Assembly (NCBI RefSeq): GCF_004799405.1
Contig: NZ_SSMW01000074.1
Location: forward strand, 1-64,000
Direction of reading: 5' to 3'
Source: Bradyrhizobium sp.
GTDB taxonomy: Bacteria > Pseudomonadota > Alphaproteobacteria > Rhizobiales > Xanthobacteraceae
Length of the DNA: 64,000 bases
The position numbers and the translations under genes are program-made. The notes below the pieces were generated by a model. The model had not been told where the DNA came from and made no database searches. It saw only the letters and a list, made by a program, of their open reading frames with translations. This document shows, piece after piece, positions 52,398 to 60,772 of the stretch; the stretch's first letter is position 1, and every line of letters starts with the position of its first letter.

Positions 52398-52601
52398 TTA
52401 CGCCCGCCAAAACGGCTTTTCGGCCTCGTGAACGATATCGCTCCAGGAAAGGCCGACGTCGTGCAGGTCGCGGTCGGTCCACTGGGCCAATTCCTGACGC
52501 TGGCGCCGACGGTCACGCCAGATATGGAGCTTTTCGCTGATTTGCGCCAAAAGCCCCGAACCATGATGATTTATCATCGATTGATGTGAAAGCGTGGACA
52601 T
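52398..52601 (-). CDS. DUF1127 small protein
   Basis: 67 residues from ATG 52601 (TAGGAG ahead). The C-terminal YjiS-type DUF1127 motif is clear: a basic helix WRDRRRQRQELAQWTDRDLHDVGLSWSDI. Such short Arg-rich proteins act in RNA turnover or phosphate and stress adaptation in alphaproteobacteria and may bind RNA. Divergent from the LysR gene. Confidence 0.9.
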   Translation of the reverse strand: MSTLSHQSMINHHGSGLLAQISEKLHIWRDRRRQRQELAQWTDRDLHDVGLSWSDIVHEAEKPFWRA

Positions 52602-52716
52602 TTTCATCTCCTAAAGCTAATCTCTTACAGTCAACATCTGCGTTTCAGGGGCTTTCGACAAACGACACTTTGTGCCGTATCAGATGATATAAACTCATGT
52701 ATCAACAGACCCGAAA

Positions 52717-53616
52717 ATGACCGCCCGACTGCCATCGCTGAACGGATTGCGGGCGTTCGAGGCTGCCGCCCGGCACCTGAGCTTCACCAATGCGGCGTCC
52801 GAACTGAACGTCACGCAAACCGCGATCAGCCACCAGATCCGCAGGCTCGAAGAAGAGTTGGGGATCAGCCTGTTCATCCGGCAGAATCGCGCGCTGGCGC
52901 TGACGCCGGAGGCCAAGGAATATCTGCCGGGCATCCGCGCGGCGTTCAACGACCTGCGACTCGCCACCGACCGGCTGTTGCGCAAGGACAACGAGCGCGT
53001 GCTGACCGTCAGCACGCTGGCGTCGCTCGCGGCGAAGTGGCTTTTGCCGCGGCTTTCCGCATTCCAGGAAGCCCATCCCGGCATTGACGTCCGCATCACC
53101 ACCTCGACCGCGCTGGTCGATTTCAAAAGCGGCGACGTCGATGCGGCAATCCGCTATGGCCGCGGCCAATGGCCCGGCCTGCGCGCCGATTGGCTGATGG
53201 CCGACCAGTTGTTTCCGGTCTGCAGCCCGGCGCTGCTTGAGGGACCGAGGCCGCTGCAGTGCGCGGAAGATCTGGCCCATCAGACGCTGTTGCATACCAG
53301 CGGAGGCTATGACGACGACTGGCGGTTGTGGCTTACGGCGGCAGGGCTGCCGGCGAGCATCTCCAAGTCACCCGGGCTGACCTTCGACCTGATCTTGATG
53401 ACGGTTCAGGCCGCGCTCGATGGAATCGGCGTGGCGATGGGCCGAACCTCCTATGTGGAGGCCGATATCGCCAAGGGCCGCCTCGTGGTTCCCTTCAAGA
53501 TCACCTTGCCGGCCGACGCCGGCTTCTATCTCGTCTCGCCCGCGGCGCGGGCGGACTCGCCGAAACTCTCGGCATTCCGGCAATGGCTGATCGCTTCGGT
53601 GCAGAACAAAGCCTGA
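52717..53616 (+). CDS. LysR-family regulator, GcvA-like
   Basis: 299 residues: HTH LPSLNGLRAFEAAARHLSFTNAASELNVTQTAISHQIRRLEEELGISLFIRQNRALALT in blocks, which is the GcvA subgroup signature, and an effector domain with WLLPRLSAFQEAHPGIDVRITTS and GDVDAAIRYGRGQWPGL. It is followed 156 bases later by the MHS transporter gene in the same direction, the likely target. Confidence 0.9.
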   Translation: MTARLPSLNGLRAFEAAARHLSFTNAASELNVTQTAISHQIRRLEEELGISLFIRQNRALALTPEAKEYLPGIRAAFNDLRLATDRLLRKDNERVLTVSTLASLAAKWLLPRLSAFQEAHPGIDVRITTSTALVDFKSGDVDAAIRYGRGQWPGLRADWLMADQLFPVCSPALLEGPRPLQCAEDLAHQTLLHTSGGYDDDWRLWLTAAGLPASISKSPGLTFDLILMTVQAALDGIGVAMGRTSYVEADIAKGRLVVPFKITLPADAGFYLVSPAARADSPKLSAFRQWLIASVQNKA

Positions 53617-53772
53617 AGATATCGCCTGCGTGCGGCGCGATATCGGGCCCAATGCGCGTTTTTCGGTTGGTCGCGCCGGGCGGACATGGCAAATTGGCGC
53701 TCAAGAACAGCAATTGTCGGCCAGCGAGAAACCTTTCCGCACCGGCTCTATCGACACGGGGAGAAACTCGCA

Positions 53773-55077
53773 ATGTCGCAAACGTCAACCTCACAACCGC
53801 CGCAGATCAAGTCACGCATCGGCGCCATTCTGCGCGCGACCAGCGGCAACTTCCTCGAGCAGTTCGATTTCTTCCTGTTCGGCTTTTATGCCCCCTTGAT
53901 CGCCAAGGCGTTCTTTCCGTCGCAGGATGAGACCGCCGCATTGCTCAATACCTTCGGGGTATTCTGGCTGGGCGCCCTGATGCGCCCCGTCGGCGCCGTG
54001 GTGCTCGGCGCCTATATCGACCGGATCGGCCGCCGCCTCGGCCTGATCGTCACGCTGGCGATCATGGCCATGGGCACGATCATCATCGCGTTCTGTCCGA
54101 CCTATGCCACCATCGGCGTTGCCGCACCGATCATCGTGCTGATCGGCCGTTTGCTGCAGGGATTTTCGGCCGGCGTCGAACTTGGCGGCGTGTCGGTCTA
54201 TCTCTCCGAGATCGCCACGCCCGGTAACAGGGGTTTCTATACCTCGTTCCAGTCCTCGAGCCAGCAGGTCGCGATTTTCGTCGCCGCCATCATCGGCTTT
54301 ACCCTGAACGCGATGATGCCAGCGGATACGATCGCGGCATGGGGCTGGCGGATTCCGTTCTTCATCGGCTGTCTGATCATTCCCTTTATCTTCGTGCTGC
54401 GCCGGACGCTGGAAGAAACCCCGGCGTTCCTGTCGATGAAGAAGCATCCGACCACGTCGGAAGTGTTCAATTCGGCGGCGGTCAACTGGAAGATCATCCT
54501 GCTTGGAATGATGCTGGCGGTCATGACCACCGTGACCTTCTACTTCGTCACCGTCTATACGCCGTCCTTTGGCAAGGAGCTGAAACTATCCGCCCAGGAC
54601 AGCCTCTTGGTCACCCTCATGGTGGCCGTGACCAACTTCATCTGGAATCCGGTCGGCGGCGCGGTGTCCGACCGGATCGGCCGCAAGCCGGTGTTGCTGA
54701 CGATTGCATGCCTGTCGTTCCTGACCGCCTATCCAGCGTTGCTCTGGCTTACCGCCGCGCCGACGTTTGGCAAGTTGCTGGCCGTCGAACTGATGTTTTC
54801 GTTCTACTTCGGCGTCTACAGCGGCACCATGCTGGGCGCGCTGGTTGAAATCGTGCCGGCGCATGTCCGAACCACCTGTTTCTCGCTGGCCTTTGCGCTG
54901 GCCGCAGCCCTGTTCGGCACCTTCACGCCGTTTGCGGCAACCAAGCTGATCGCGATGACCGGCGACAAGGCATCGCCCGGCTTCTGGCTGATGTGCGCCG
55001 CGGCAAGCGGTGCCATCGCCGCACTTTTGATCTATCGCGAGAACGCCGTCGCCGCGCGGGCAGCGGTCGCGGCGTAG
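53773..55077 (+). CDS. MFS transporter, metabolite:H+ symporter (MHS) family
   Basis: 434 residues from ATG 53773 (GGGGAG upstream; the longer open frame is not homologous). Twelve membrane helices; MHS signatures [79 protein letters not shown] and the [10 protein letters not shown] loop. Nearest in character to citrate/tricarballylate or dicarboxylate symporters. Probably feeds the amidohydrolase/Rieske cluster downstream or is controlled by the LysR upstream. Confidence 0.9.
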   Translation: MSQTSTSQPPQIKSRIGAILRATSGNFLEQFDFFLFGFYAPLIAKAFFPSQDETAALLNTFGVFWLGALMRPVGAVVLGAYIDRIGRRLGLIVTLAIMAMGTIIIAFCPTYATIGVAAPIIVLIGRLLQGFSAGVELGGVSVYLSEIATPGNRGFYTSFQSSSQQVAIFVAAIIGFTLNAMMPADTIAAWGWRIPFFIGCLIIPFIFVLRRTLEETPAFLSMKKHPTTSEVFNSAAVNWKIILLGMMLAVMTTVTFYFVTVYTPSFGKELKLSAQDSLLVTLMVAVTNFIWNPVGGAVSDRIGRKPVLLTIACLSFLTAYPALLWLTAAPTFGKLLAVELMFSFYFGVYSGTMLGALVEIVPAHVRTTCFSLAFALAAALFGTFTPFAATKLIAMTGDKASPGFWLMCAAASGAIAALLIYRENAVAARAAVAA

Positions 55078-55090
55078 CTGGCCTCCCTGC

Positions 55091-55124
55091 CCTGAGGAGC
55101 GACCGCGTGAGCGCGCTCCTCAGG
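55091..55124. repeat. Hairpin repeat CCTGAGGAGCG...CGCTCCTCAGG
   Basis: 11-bp perfect arms (55091-55101 and 55114-55124) between the convergent transporter and Rieske genes; the same class as the element at 34690-34790. Likely also a transcription stop. Confidence 0.65.
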
Positions 55125-55144
55125 ATGAGGGCCGCGGCCGGCCG

Positions 55145-55558
55145 CTACAAATCCACCACCACGTAGTCGCTTTCGACGGACACCGCGAGCGTTTCTGCCA
55201 CATAGGGGCCCTTCACCACGCTGGAGCCCGGCTCGACATTGACGGGATAGGCCTTGGCGCGAAAGCGTTTCGGGTCGCAGTAGGATTGTCCGGTGCGGAT
55301 ATCGAATTCCCAGCCGTGCCAGGGACAGCGGATGATCTCGCCGAGCCTGGTATATTCGATGTCGCCGGGATTGGACGACTGCGCGAGCCCGATCAGCGGC
55401 CCCTCGCACAGCGCAGCACCTTGATGCGGGCAGCGGTTCAGGAGGCCGAAAAACTCGCCGTTGATATTGAAGACCGCAATGGGGCGCTCATCGATGGTGA
55501 GGAATTTGCGCGTGCCCGGCGGCAACTGGTCCACCGGGGCGATCACGTGACGCGTCAT
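55145..55558 (-). CDS. Rieske [2Fe-2S] ferredoxin-type protein
   Basis: 137 residues from ATG 55558. Cluster ligands: CPHQGAALCEG (Cys-x-His) and CPWHGWEFD (Cys-x-x-His). A soluble Rieske domain of the kind that pairs with ring hydroxylases or serves as an electron carrier; the DIRTGQSYCDP loop is typical. Encoded downstream of two amidohydrolases on the same strand. No oxygenase alpha subunit is visible nearby. Confidence 0.88.
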   Translation of the reverse strand: MTRHVIAPVDQLPPGTRKFLTIDERPIAVFNINGEFFGLLNRCPHQGAALCEGPLIGLAQSSNPGDIEYTRLGEIIRCPWHGWEFDIRTGQSYCDPKRFRAKAYPVNVEPGSSVVKGPYVAETLAVSVESDYVVVDL

Positions 55559-55594
55559 GTTATTCTCTGACGCACGATCTTTGGACAAACGAAG

Positions 55595-55636
55595 CCGCTT
55601 GTCCGGGAAAACCGGTTCCCACTTTTCCGGATCATG
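55595..55636. repeat. Partial copy of the GAGC...GCTC intergenic repeat
   Basis: GTCCGGGAAAACCGGTTCCCACTTTTCCGGATCATGC, the same family as the element at 5012-5061, between the amidohydrolase and Rieske genes. Confidence 0.5.
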
Positions 55637-56746
55637 CTATGCGAGCCCGTAAAGCTTCCGCGCATTGCCGAGATAAAACGCTTCGCGGTTGGCGTCGCTG
55701 ACGCCGGCGGGGAGCACGCGCGACGGCTCGTCATAATCCCAATGCGGATAATCGGTCGCGAACAGCAATTTGTCCCAGCCGACCCAGTCGATCACGTCGA
55801 ACAGATGATCGCGCCTTTCAGGGTCTTCCATCGGTTGCGTGGTCCACCAGATGTGGTCGCGGATATATTCCGACGGCGGACGCTTGACGTGCGGCACTTC
55901 GCTCCTCATCCGCTGCCAGTTCTTGTCGAGCCGCCATGACAGCGATGGCGCCCAGCCAAACCCGGCCTCGATCATGATCATCTTGAGTTTCGGGTATCGC
56001 TCGAACACGCCCTCCAGCACGATGCTGGCAAGCGCAGTCTGCTGGCACTGCGAATGGCCGACCATCTCCTCGATGTAGTAGCTCGGCCAGCCCGACGCGG
56101 TGATCGGATTGCCGCCAAAGCCGAAGGCATGGACGCCGATCGGCAAACCCGCCTCCTCGGCGGCCTGGTAGATCGGCCAGTAGCGGCGCTGCCCGAGCGG
56201 CTCGACGTTACGACTGAGCAGCAGTACCTGCACGAAATTCTTGTCGCCGGCGCGCTTGCGGATTTCGGCGGCCGCTGCCGGTCCATCCTCATTGGCGACC
56301 ACGACCGAGCCCTTCAACCGGCTGTCCTTGCTGGTCCATTCCGCAATCTGCCAGTCGTTGATGGCGGTGGCCAGTGCTGCGCTCAAATCCTGGTTGCGCA
56401 GGCCCTGCCCGGTCTTGAGCGGACACAACACGCCAAGTGCGACGTTGTTCGGATCGAGATGCTGCTTTTGCATGAACGACAGCGAGGAGCCCTGCGTGCC
56501 GCCTTCCGGCGGATAGGCGTCGCGGCGCGAGGCGTTCGGCTGCGCCTTCGGGTATGGCGGGCCTTCCATCATGCCCTGGTAGGGGTGCTTGCCGTAGGTT
56601 TCGAGATGCGCATGCCAGCGCTTCGCCAGATAAGGGTAAAGATCCTTGGGACCCTTGCGAGCCGGATGGATATCGCAATCGGCAATCGCCGACTTGACGC
56701 CCGCGGCCGAACCCGGCTCGGCCTTGGCGCGGAATTGCATGTTCAT
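55637..56746 (-). CDS. Amidohydrolase family protein (ACMSD-like), first of a pair
   Basis: 369 residues of the amidohydrolase-2 group: metal ligands in AIADCDIHP (Asp-x-His), GVHAFGFGG (His), GHSQCQQ (His) and LLFATDYPHWDYDEP (Asp) fit the single-Zn pattern of ACMSD and gamma-resorcylate decarboxylase enzymes. Activity could be hydrolysis or decarboxylation of a cyclic acid. Its ATG overlaps the stop of the paralogue upstream. Confidence 0.85.
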   Translation of the reverse strand: MNMQFRAKAEPGSAAGVKSAIADCDIHPARKGPKDLYPYLAKRWHAHLETYGKHPYQGMMEGPPYPKAQPNASRRDAYPPEGGTQGSSLSFMQKQHLDPNNVALGVLCPLKTGQGLRNQDLSAALATAINDWQIAEWTSKDSRLKGSVVVANEDGPAAAAEIRKRAGDKNFVQVLLLSRNVEPLGQRRYWPIYQAAEEAGLPIGVHAFGFGGNPITASGWPSYYIEEMVGHSQCQQTALASIVLEGVFERYPKLKMIMIEAGFGWAPSLSWRLDKNWQRMRSEVPHVKRPPSEYIRDHIWWTTQPMEDPERRDHLFDVIDWVGWDKLLFATDYPHWDYDEPSRVLPAGVSDANREAFYLGNARKLYGLA

Positions 56747-57828
56747 GGCGTCGTCTCCTTGACCGCCGATTCCTTCAGGCGAGTGTAGGTCGCGTGCGGG
56801 TTGTCGATCATGATCTTGCGCACAAGTTCAGGCGAAATCCCCTCAGGCAGCACCGAATCGCCGTCGAATTGCCAATGCGGATAATCGGTTGAGAATAGGA
56901 GCAATTCGTCGGACTGCATATGGTCAAACAGGCGATTTAATGTCGCCGGATCCGGCGGCGCATCGATCGGCTGCAGCGAAAACCGGATGTTGCTGCGCAC
57001 AATTTCCATTGGCGCCCGGTCCACCCAGGGGGTTTCCATCCGGATGCCGCGCCAGAATTTATGCAGCCGCCACAGATAGGACGGCAGCCAGGTGAAGCCC
57101 GACTCCAGCATCACCATTTTCAGGTTCGGGTGCCGGGCGAAAACGCCTTCCACGATCAGGCTGGTCAACTGGGTCTGGAAGGCCTGCGCCTGGGCGACGT
57201 AATCCTCGATGTGATAGGAGCCCCAGCCGACCGATGTGGGCGGGTTGTGATAACTGCTGCCGGCGTGGACGCCGACCGGCAGACCCAGCCGCTCGGCCGC
57301 CGCGTAGATCGGCCAATAGGCGCGCTTCCCGAGCGGCATGTCGCCCATCACCAGCATCAGGACCTGGACGAAACGCTTGTCCCTTGCACAGCGCTCGATC
57401 TCCGCGACCGACTTCTCGACGCTCTGTACCGGGATCACGATCGAGCCGCGCAGCCGCGTGTCCTTGTTGAGCCATTCCTTTGCCAGCCAGTCGTTCAGCG
57501 CACGGCAGAACGCGTCCGCCATATCCTCGCTGAATACCATCTGCACGCCATACAGCGGATTGCAGATGCCGTAGCTGACGCCGAAGCGATCGAGCGCCTG
57601 CGCCTTCATGTCGTCGAGGCTTGAGCCGGGCTTGCCCTGCGATGGCCGCCAGTCCGGCCGCGACGTGATCGGCGAGTTCGACGGGTAGGACTGCGACACC
57701 AGATCGGTCATTCCCCTTGTGGTCACCTGGTCGCGCCAATAATCGTTGAGATAGGGCAAGAGACTGGTCAAATGAGGAACGGCAGGATGCAGGTCGCAAT
57801 CCACGCCGCCCGCGATCGCTGCCGTCAT
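56743..57828 (-). CDS. Amidohydrolase family protein (ACMSD-like), second of a pair
   Basis: About 361 residues from ATG 57828 (GGGGGA 9 bases upstream; ATG 57837 is a possible alternative). Metal-binding motifs VDCDLHP, GVHAGSSYHN, AQAFQTQ and LLFSTDYPHWQFDG. A paralogue of the following gene, with which it overlaps by 4 bases; the two likely form one operon and may act on similar substrates or as a heteromer. Confidence 0.83.
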   Translation of the reverse strand: MTAAIAGGVDCDLHPAVPHLTSLLPYLNDYWRDQVTTRGMTDLVSQSYPSNSPITSRPDWRPSQGKPGSSLDDMKAQALDRFGVSYGICNPLYGVQMVFSEDMADAFCRALNDWLAKEWLNKDTRLRGSIVIPVQSVEKSVAEIERCARDKRFVQVLMLVMGDMPLGKRAYWPIYAAAERLGLPVGVHAGSSYHNPPTSVGWGSYHIEDYVAQAQAFQTQLTSLIVEGVFARHPNLKMVMLESGFTWLPSYLWRLHKFWRGIRMETPWVDRAPMEIVRSNIRFSLQPIDAPPDPATLNRLFDHMQSDELLLFSTDYPHWQFDGDSVLPEGISPELVRKIMIDNPHATYTRLKESAVKETTP

Positions 57829-57996
57829 GACCTTCATTCCCCCATCAGCTTGCGGGACGTCCAAATCGCGGCAACAGGTAAACCGCGCCGTTTGGTTGTG
57901 CCGCATTCAAGCAGGCTCCCCGGCGGCTCGCAACTGGCGCAAACCATGCAATCCTGTGCTAGGAAATCGGTCAATCGGCGCCTCAAGGAGGTTTTC

Positions 57997-58944
57997 ATGC
58001 TTCGGATCGGAATCACGGCTATCGCAACCACCATGCTGCTGGCCGGAGCGGCCATCGCGCAGCAGCCGCCGGCCGCCCCGCCGCCGCCGGATTTCTCCAA
58101 AGTCGAAATCAAGACCACCGACCTTGGCGACAACATCTACATGCTCGAAGGCCAGGGCGGCAACATCACGGTGGCGGTGGCCAAGGACGGTATCATCATG
58201 GTGGACGGCGAATACGCGCCGCTGCATGACAAGATCAAGGCCGCCATCTCCACGGTCTCGAACCAGCCGATCAAGTATCTCATCGACACGCATTTTCATG
58301 GCGACCACACCGGCGGCAATGCGCCCTTCGCCAAGGACGGCGTCACCATCGTCTCCGAAATCAACGTCAAGAACCGGCTTGCCGCGGGCACCACCAACGG
58401 CCTGACCGGCGTCAACACCCCGCCGGCGCCGCCGGACGCGCTGCCTTCGAAAACCTACACCAAAACCCATCAGATCAGGCTCCTTGGCCGCGTCGCCGAC
58501 CTCAAGCATATCGAGAACGCCCACACCGACGGCGACACCTACGTCTGGTTCAAGACCGCCAACGTGTTGTCGACCGGCGATACCTTCACCAACGGTCATT
58601 ACCCCAACATCGACTTTGCCAATGGCGGCAACATCAAGGGCATGATTGCCGCTACCGATGTCTATCTCAAGCTGACCAATGCCAAGAGCCGAATCGTTCC
58701 GGGTCACGGCCCGCTTGCCGACAAGGCCGCCTTGATGGAATACCGCACCATGCTGGTCACCGCACGCGACCGGATGGCGAAACTGGTGAAAGAAGGCAAA
58801 AGCGAAGACGACGTGGTGGCAGCCAAGCCCTTCGCGGACCTCGATGCCAAATGGGCGCCGAGCGAGCTTGCTGCCAGGAATTTTATCCGCGTCGTTTGGC
58901 ATTCGCTCGCGGACAAGAAAGAAACCAGAAAGGGCGCGACATGA
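57997..58944 (+). CDS. Periplasmic metallo-beta-lactamase-fold hydrolase
   Basis: 315 residues. AAGGAGG Shine-Dalgarno five bases before ATG 57997, then signal peptide MLRIGITAIATTMLLAGAAIA. Metal-binding THFHGDHTGG (HxHxDH), NAHTDGD (His), and VPGHGPLAD. A Pro-rich tract follows the signal. Closest in pattern to the quinoprotein relay/BJP-like MBL hydrolases of Bradyrhizobium; not a proven beta-lactamase. The stop overlaps the CinA-like gene start (ATGA). Confidence 0.88.
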   Translation: MLRIGITAIATTMLLAGAAIAQQPPAAPPPPDFSKVEIKTTDLGDNIYMLEGQGGNITVAVAKDGIIMVDGEYAPLHDKIKAAISTVSNQPIKYLIDTHFHGDHTGGNAPFAKDGVTIVSEINVKNRLAAGTTNGLTGVNTPPAPPDALPSKTYTKTHQIRLLGRVADLKHIENAHTDGDTYVWFKTANVLSTGDTFTNGHYPNIDFANGGNIKGMIAATDVYLKLTNAKSRIVPGHGPLADKAALMEYRTMLVTARDRMAKLVKEGKSEDDVVAAKPFADLDAKWAPSELAARNFIRVVWHSLADKKETRKGAT

Positions 58945-59423
58945 AAGAGCTGGTTTCGATCGCCGAAAAGATAGCCGCCAGACTGATCGAGCGGCGCCAG
59001 ACCATCGCGGTGGCGGAATCCTCGACCGGCGGCCTGATCTCGGCGGCGCTGCTCGCGGTGCCCGGCGCGTCGGCCTATTTCCTCGGCGGGGCGGTGGTCT
59101 ATACCCGCGACGCGCGGCGGATTCTGATGGAGATCCCCGACGACGCGATGAAGAGCATCCGCTCGGCTTCCGAACCATACGCCAAATTACTGGCGAGCCA
59201 GATTCGACGGCGGTTTTCCTGCGACTGGGGCCTGTCCGAAACCGGCGCGACCGGGCCGACCGGCAACCGCTACGGTGACGCCGCCGGCCATAGCTGCATG
59301 GCGGTTGCGGGGCTGGATCAATCGACGATGACGCTCGAGACCGGCAGCGCCGACCGCGTCGCCAACATGCATGTATTTGCAAGCACGGCGCTGAATTTCC
59401 TGTTGCAGAATCTGGAGCGTTGA
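58941..59423 (+). CDS. CinA-type nicotinamide-nucleotide amidohydrolase
   Basis: 160 residues matching the C-terminal (PncC) domain of CinA: AVAESSTGGLISAALLAVPGASAYFLGGAVVYT with the catalytic Ser/Thr pair, and GLSETGATGPTGNRYGDAAG. Deamidates nicotinamide mononucleotide to nicotinate mononucleotide in NAD recycling. Four-base overlap with the MBL gene; AAGGG upstream. Ends just before a strong hairpin. Confidence 0.88.
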   Translation: MKELVSIAEKIAARLIERRQTIAVAESSTGGLISAALLAVPGASAYFLGGAVVYTRDARRILMEIPDDAMKSIRSASEPYAKLLASQIRRRFSCDWGLSETGATGPTGNRYGDAAGHSCMAVAGLDQSTMTLETGSADRVANMHVFASTALNFLLQNLER

Positions 59424-59430
59424 GGATTCT

Positions 59431-59464
59431 CGGAGTCGTCCCTGCGTGCGCCGGGACGACTCCG
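59431..59464. terminator. Perfect 12-bp hairpin between convergent genes
   Basis: CGGAGTCGTCCC (59431-59442), 10-base loop, GGGACGACTCCG (59453-59464). It abuts the stop codon of the convergent secretion-adaptor gene, so it can stop transcription from both sides, though there is no long T-run. Confidence 0.6.
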
Positions 59465-60772
59465 TCATTTCTCTCTAAACGCCCGCATGAACTGATCGTT
59501 CAGCGGCTTGATGAGGTACGACAGCAGGGTGCGGTCCCCGGTCTGCACGAAGGCTTCCACCGGCATCCCGGGGATCAGCCTGACGTCGCCGAGCCGGGCG
59601 ACTTCTACCGGCGGCAACGAGACGCGGATGGTGTAATAGCTTTGCCCGGTGCGCTGCTCGATGGTGACGTCGGGCGAAACCCTGGTGACAACGCCGTTCA
59701 GCTCCGGCGTGGTGCGCTGGTTGAACGCCGACAGCCGTAGCAAGGTTTTCTGACCGATCTGCAGTTTGTCGATGTCCTGCGGATTGACCTTGGCCTCGAC
59801 CTGCAGGTCATCGCTTTGCGGAACGATGATCATGATGGTGTCGCCGGCCGTGATCACTCCGCCGACGGTGTGAACCGTCGACTGCAGCACCATGCCGTCC
59901 TGCGGGGCGCGGATATCGGTCCGCCGCAACTGGTCTTCGGCGGTGACTTTGCGCTCGACGAACTCGCCGATCTTGTCGTTGGTCTCGCGAAGATCCTTGG
60001 AGACATCGCTGACCAGATCCTTGTCAACCTGAATGATCTGCAGCTCGGTCTCGGTAATCTTGCCTTTGGCCTGCGCCCTCGCTGCGACGAACTGCGCCCG
60101 CTCGCCATTGAGCCGGGCGGCGTCGCGCTGCAGCGTCGTCAGGCGCGAAATCTGCACCAGATGCTGATCGTAGAGCGAGGTCACCCCGACCAGCTCCTTT
60201 TCCACCAGCGCGATTTCCTGGTCCTTCGCCTTCTCCTGCGCCGTCAGGCCGGCGATTTCCTCGTTCAACTGCGTGATCCGTTCGCGCAATTGCGCCTTTT
60301 GCCCGATCCGCCCGGTGGTGCGAACCTCGAACAGCTTGGACTCGCTCGCCATCACGTTCTTGACGTCGGGATCGCTGGCACGATCGAGCAGCGACGCCGG
60401 AAATGTGATCTTGTCGAGACCTTGCTGTTCGGCCTGCAGCCTTGCAGCCCGCGCCAGCAACCCGTCGAGATTCTTGGTGACGATGGCAAGGCTGGCCTTG
60501 GTGACGGTATCGTCGAGCCGCACCACCACATCGCCGGCCTTGACCAGGTCGCCGTCGCGCGCGAGCACTTCACCGACCACGCCGCCGGTCGGATGCTGCA
60601 CCTTCTTCACATTCGATTCGACGACGATCGCACCCGGCGCGATCAGCGCGCCCGAGATCTCGGCCGTCGATGCCCAGCCTCCAAGTCCGCCGGCCAGAAC
60701 GACGACCACCGCCAGTCCGATGATCAAATGCAGCCGGATCGAAGGCTGCGCTCCCTGTTGCCCCCCGGTCAT
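59465..60772 (-). CDS. Type I secretion membrane-fusion protein (HlyD/PrtE family)
   Basis: 435 residues: a short cytoplasmic N-terminus, one membrane helix (LIIGLAVVVVLAGGLGGWA), a lipoyl-like half (VKKVQHPTGGVVGEVLARDGDLVKAGDVVVRLD), a long coiled coil with many charged heptads (~90-280), and a C-terminal beta domain (VNPQDIDKLQIGQKTLLRLSAFN, RLIPGMPVEAFVQTGDRTLLSYLIKPL). Links the ABC exporter to an outer-membrane TolC protein. Overlaps the ABC gene by 4 bases. Confidence 0.92.
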   Translation of the reverse strand: MTGGQQGAQPSIRLHLIIGLAVVVVLAGGLGGWASTAEISGALIAPGAIVVESNVKKVQHPTGGVVGEVLARDGDLVKAGDVVVRLDDTVTKASLAIVTKNLDGLLARAARLQAEQQGLDKITFPASLLDRASDPDVKNVMASESKLFEVRTTGRIGQKAQLRERITQLNEEIAGLTAQEKAKDQEIALVEKELVGVTSLYDQHLVQISRLTTLQRDAARLNGERAQFVAARAQAKGKITETELQIIQVDKDLVSDVSKDLRETNDKIGEFVERKVTAEDQLRRTDIRAPQDGMVLQSTVHTVGGVITAGDTIMIIVPQSDDLQVEAKVNPQDIDKLQIGQKTLLRLSAFNQRTTPELNGVVTRVSPDVTIEQRTGQSYYTIRVSLPPVEVARLGDVRLIPGMPVEAFVQTGDRTLLSYLIKPLNDQFMRAFREK

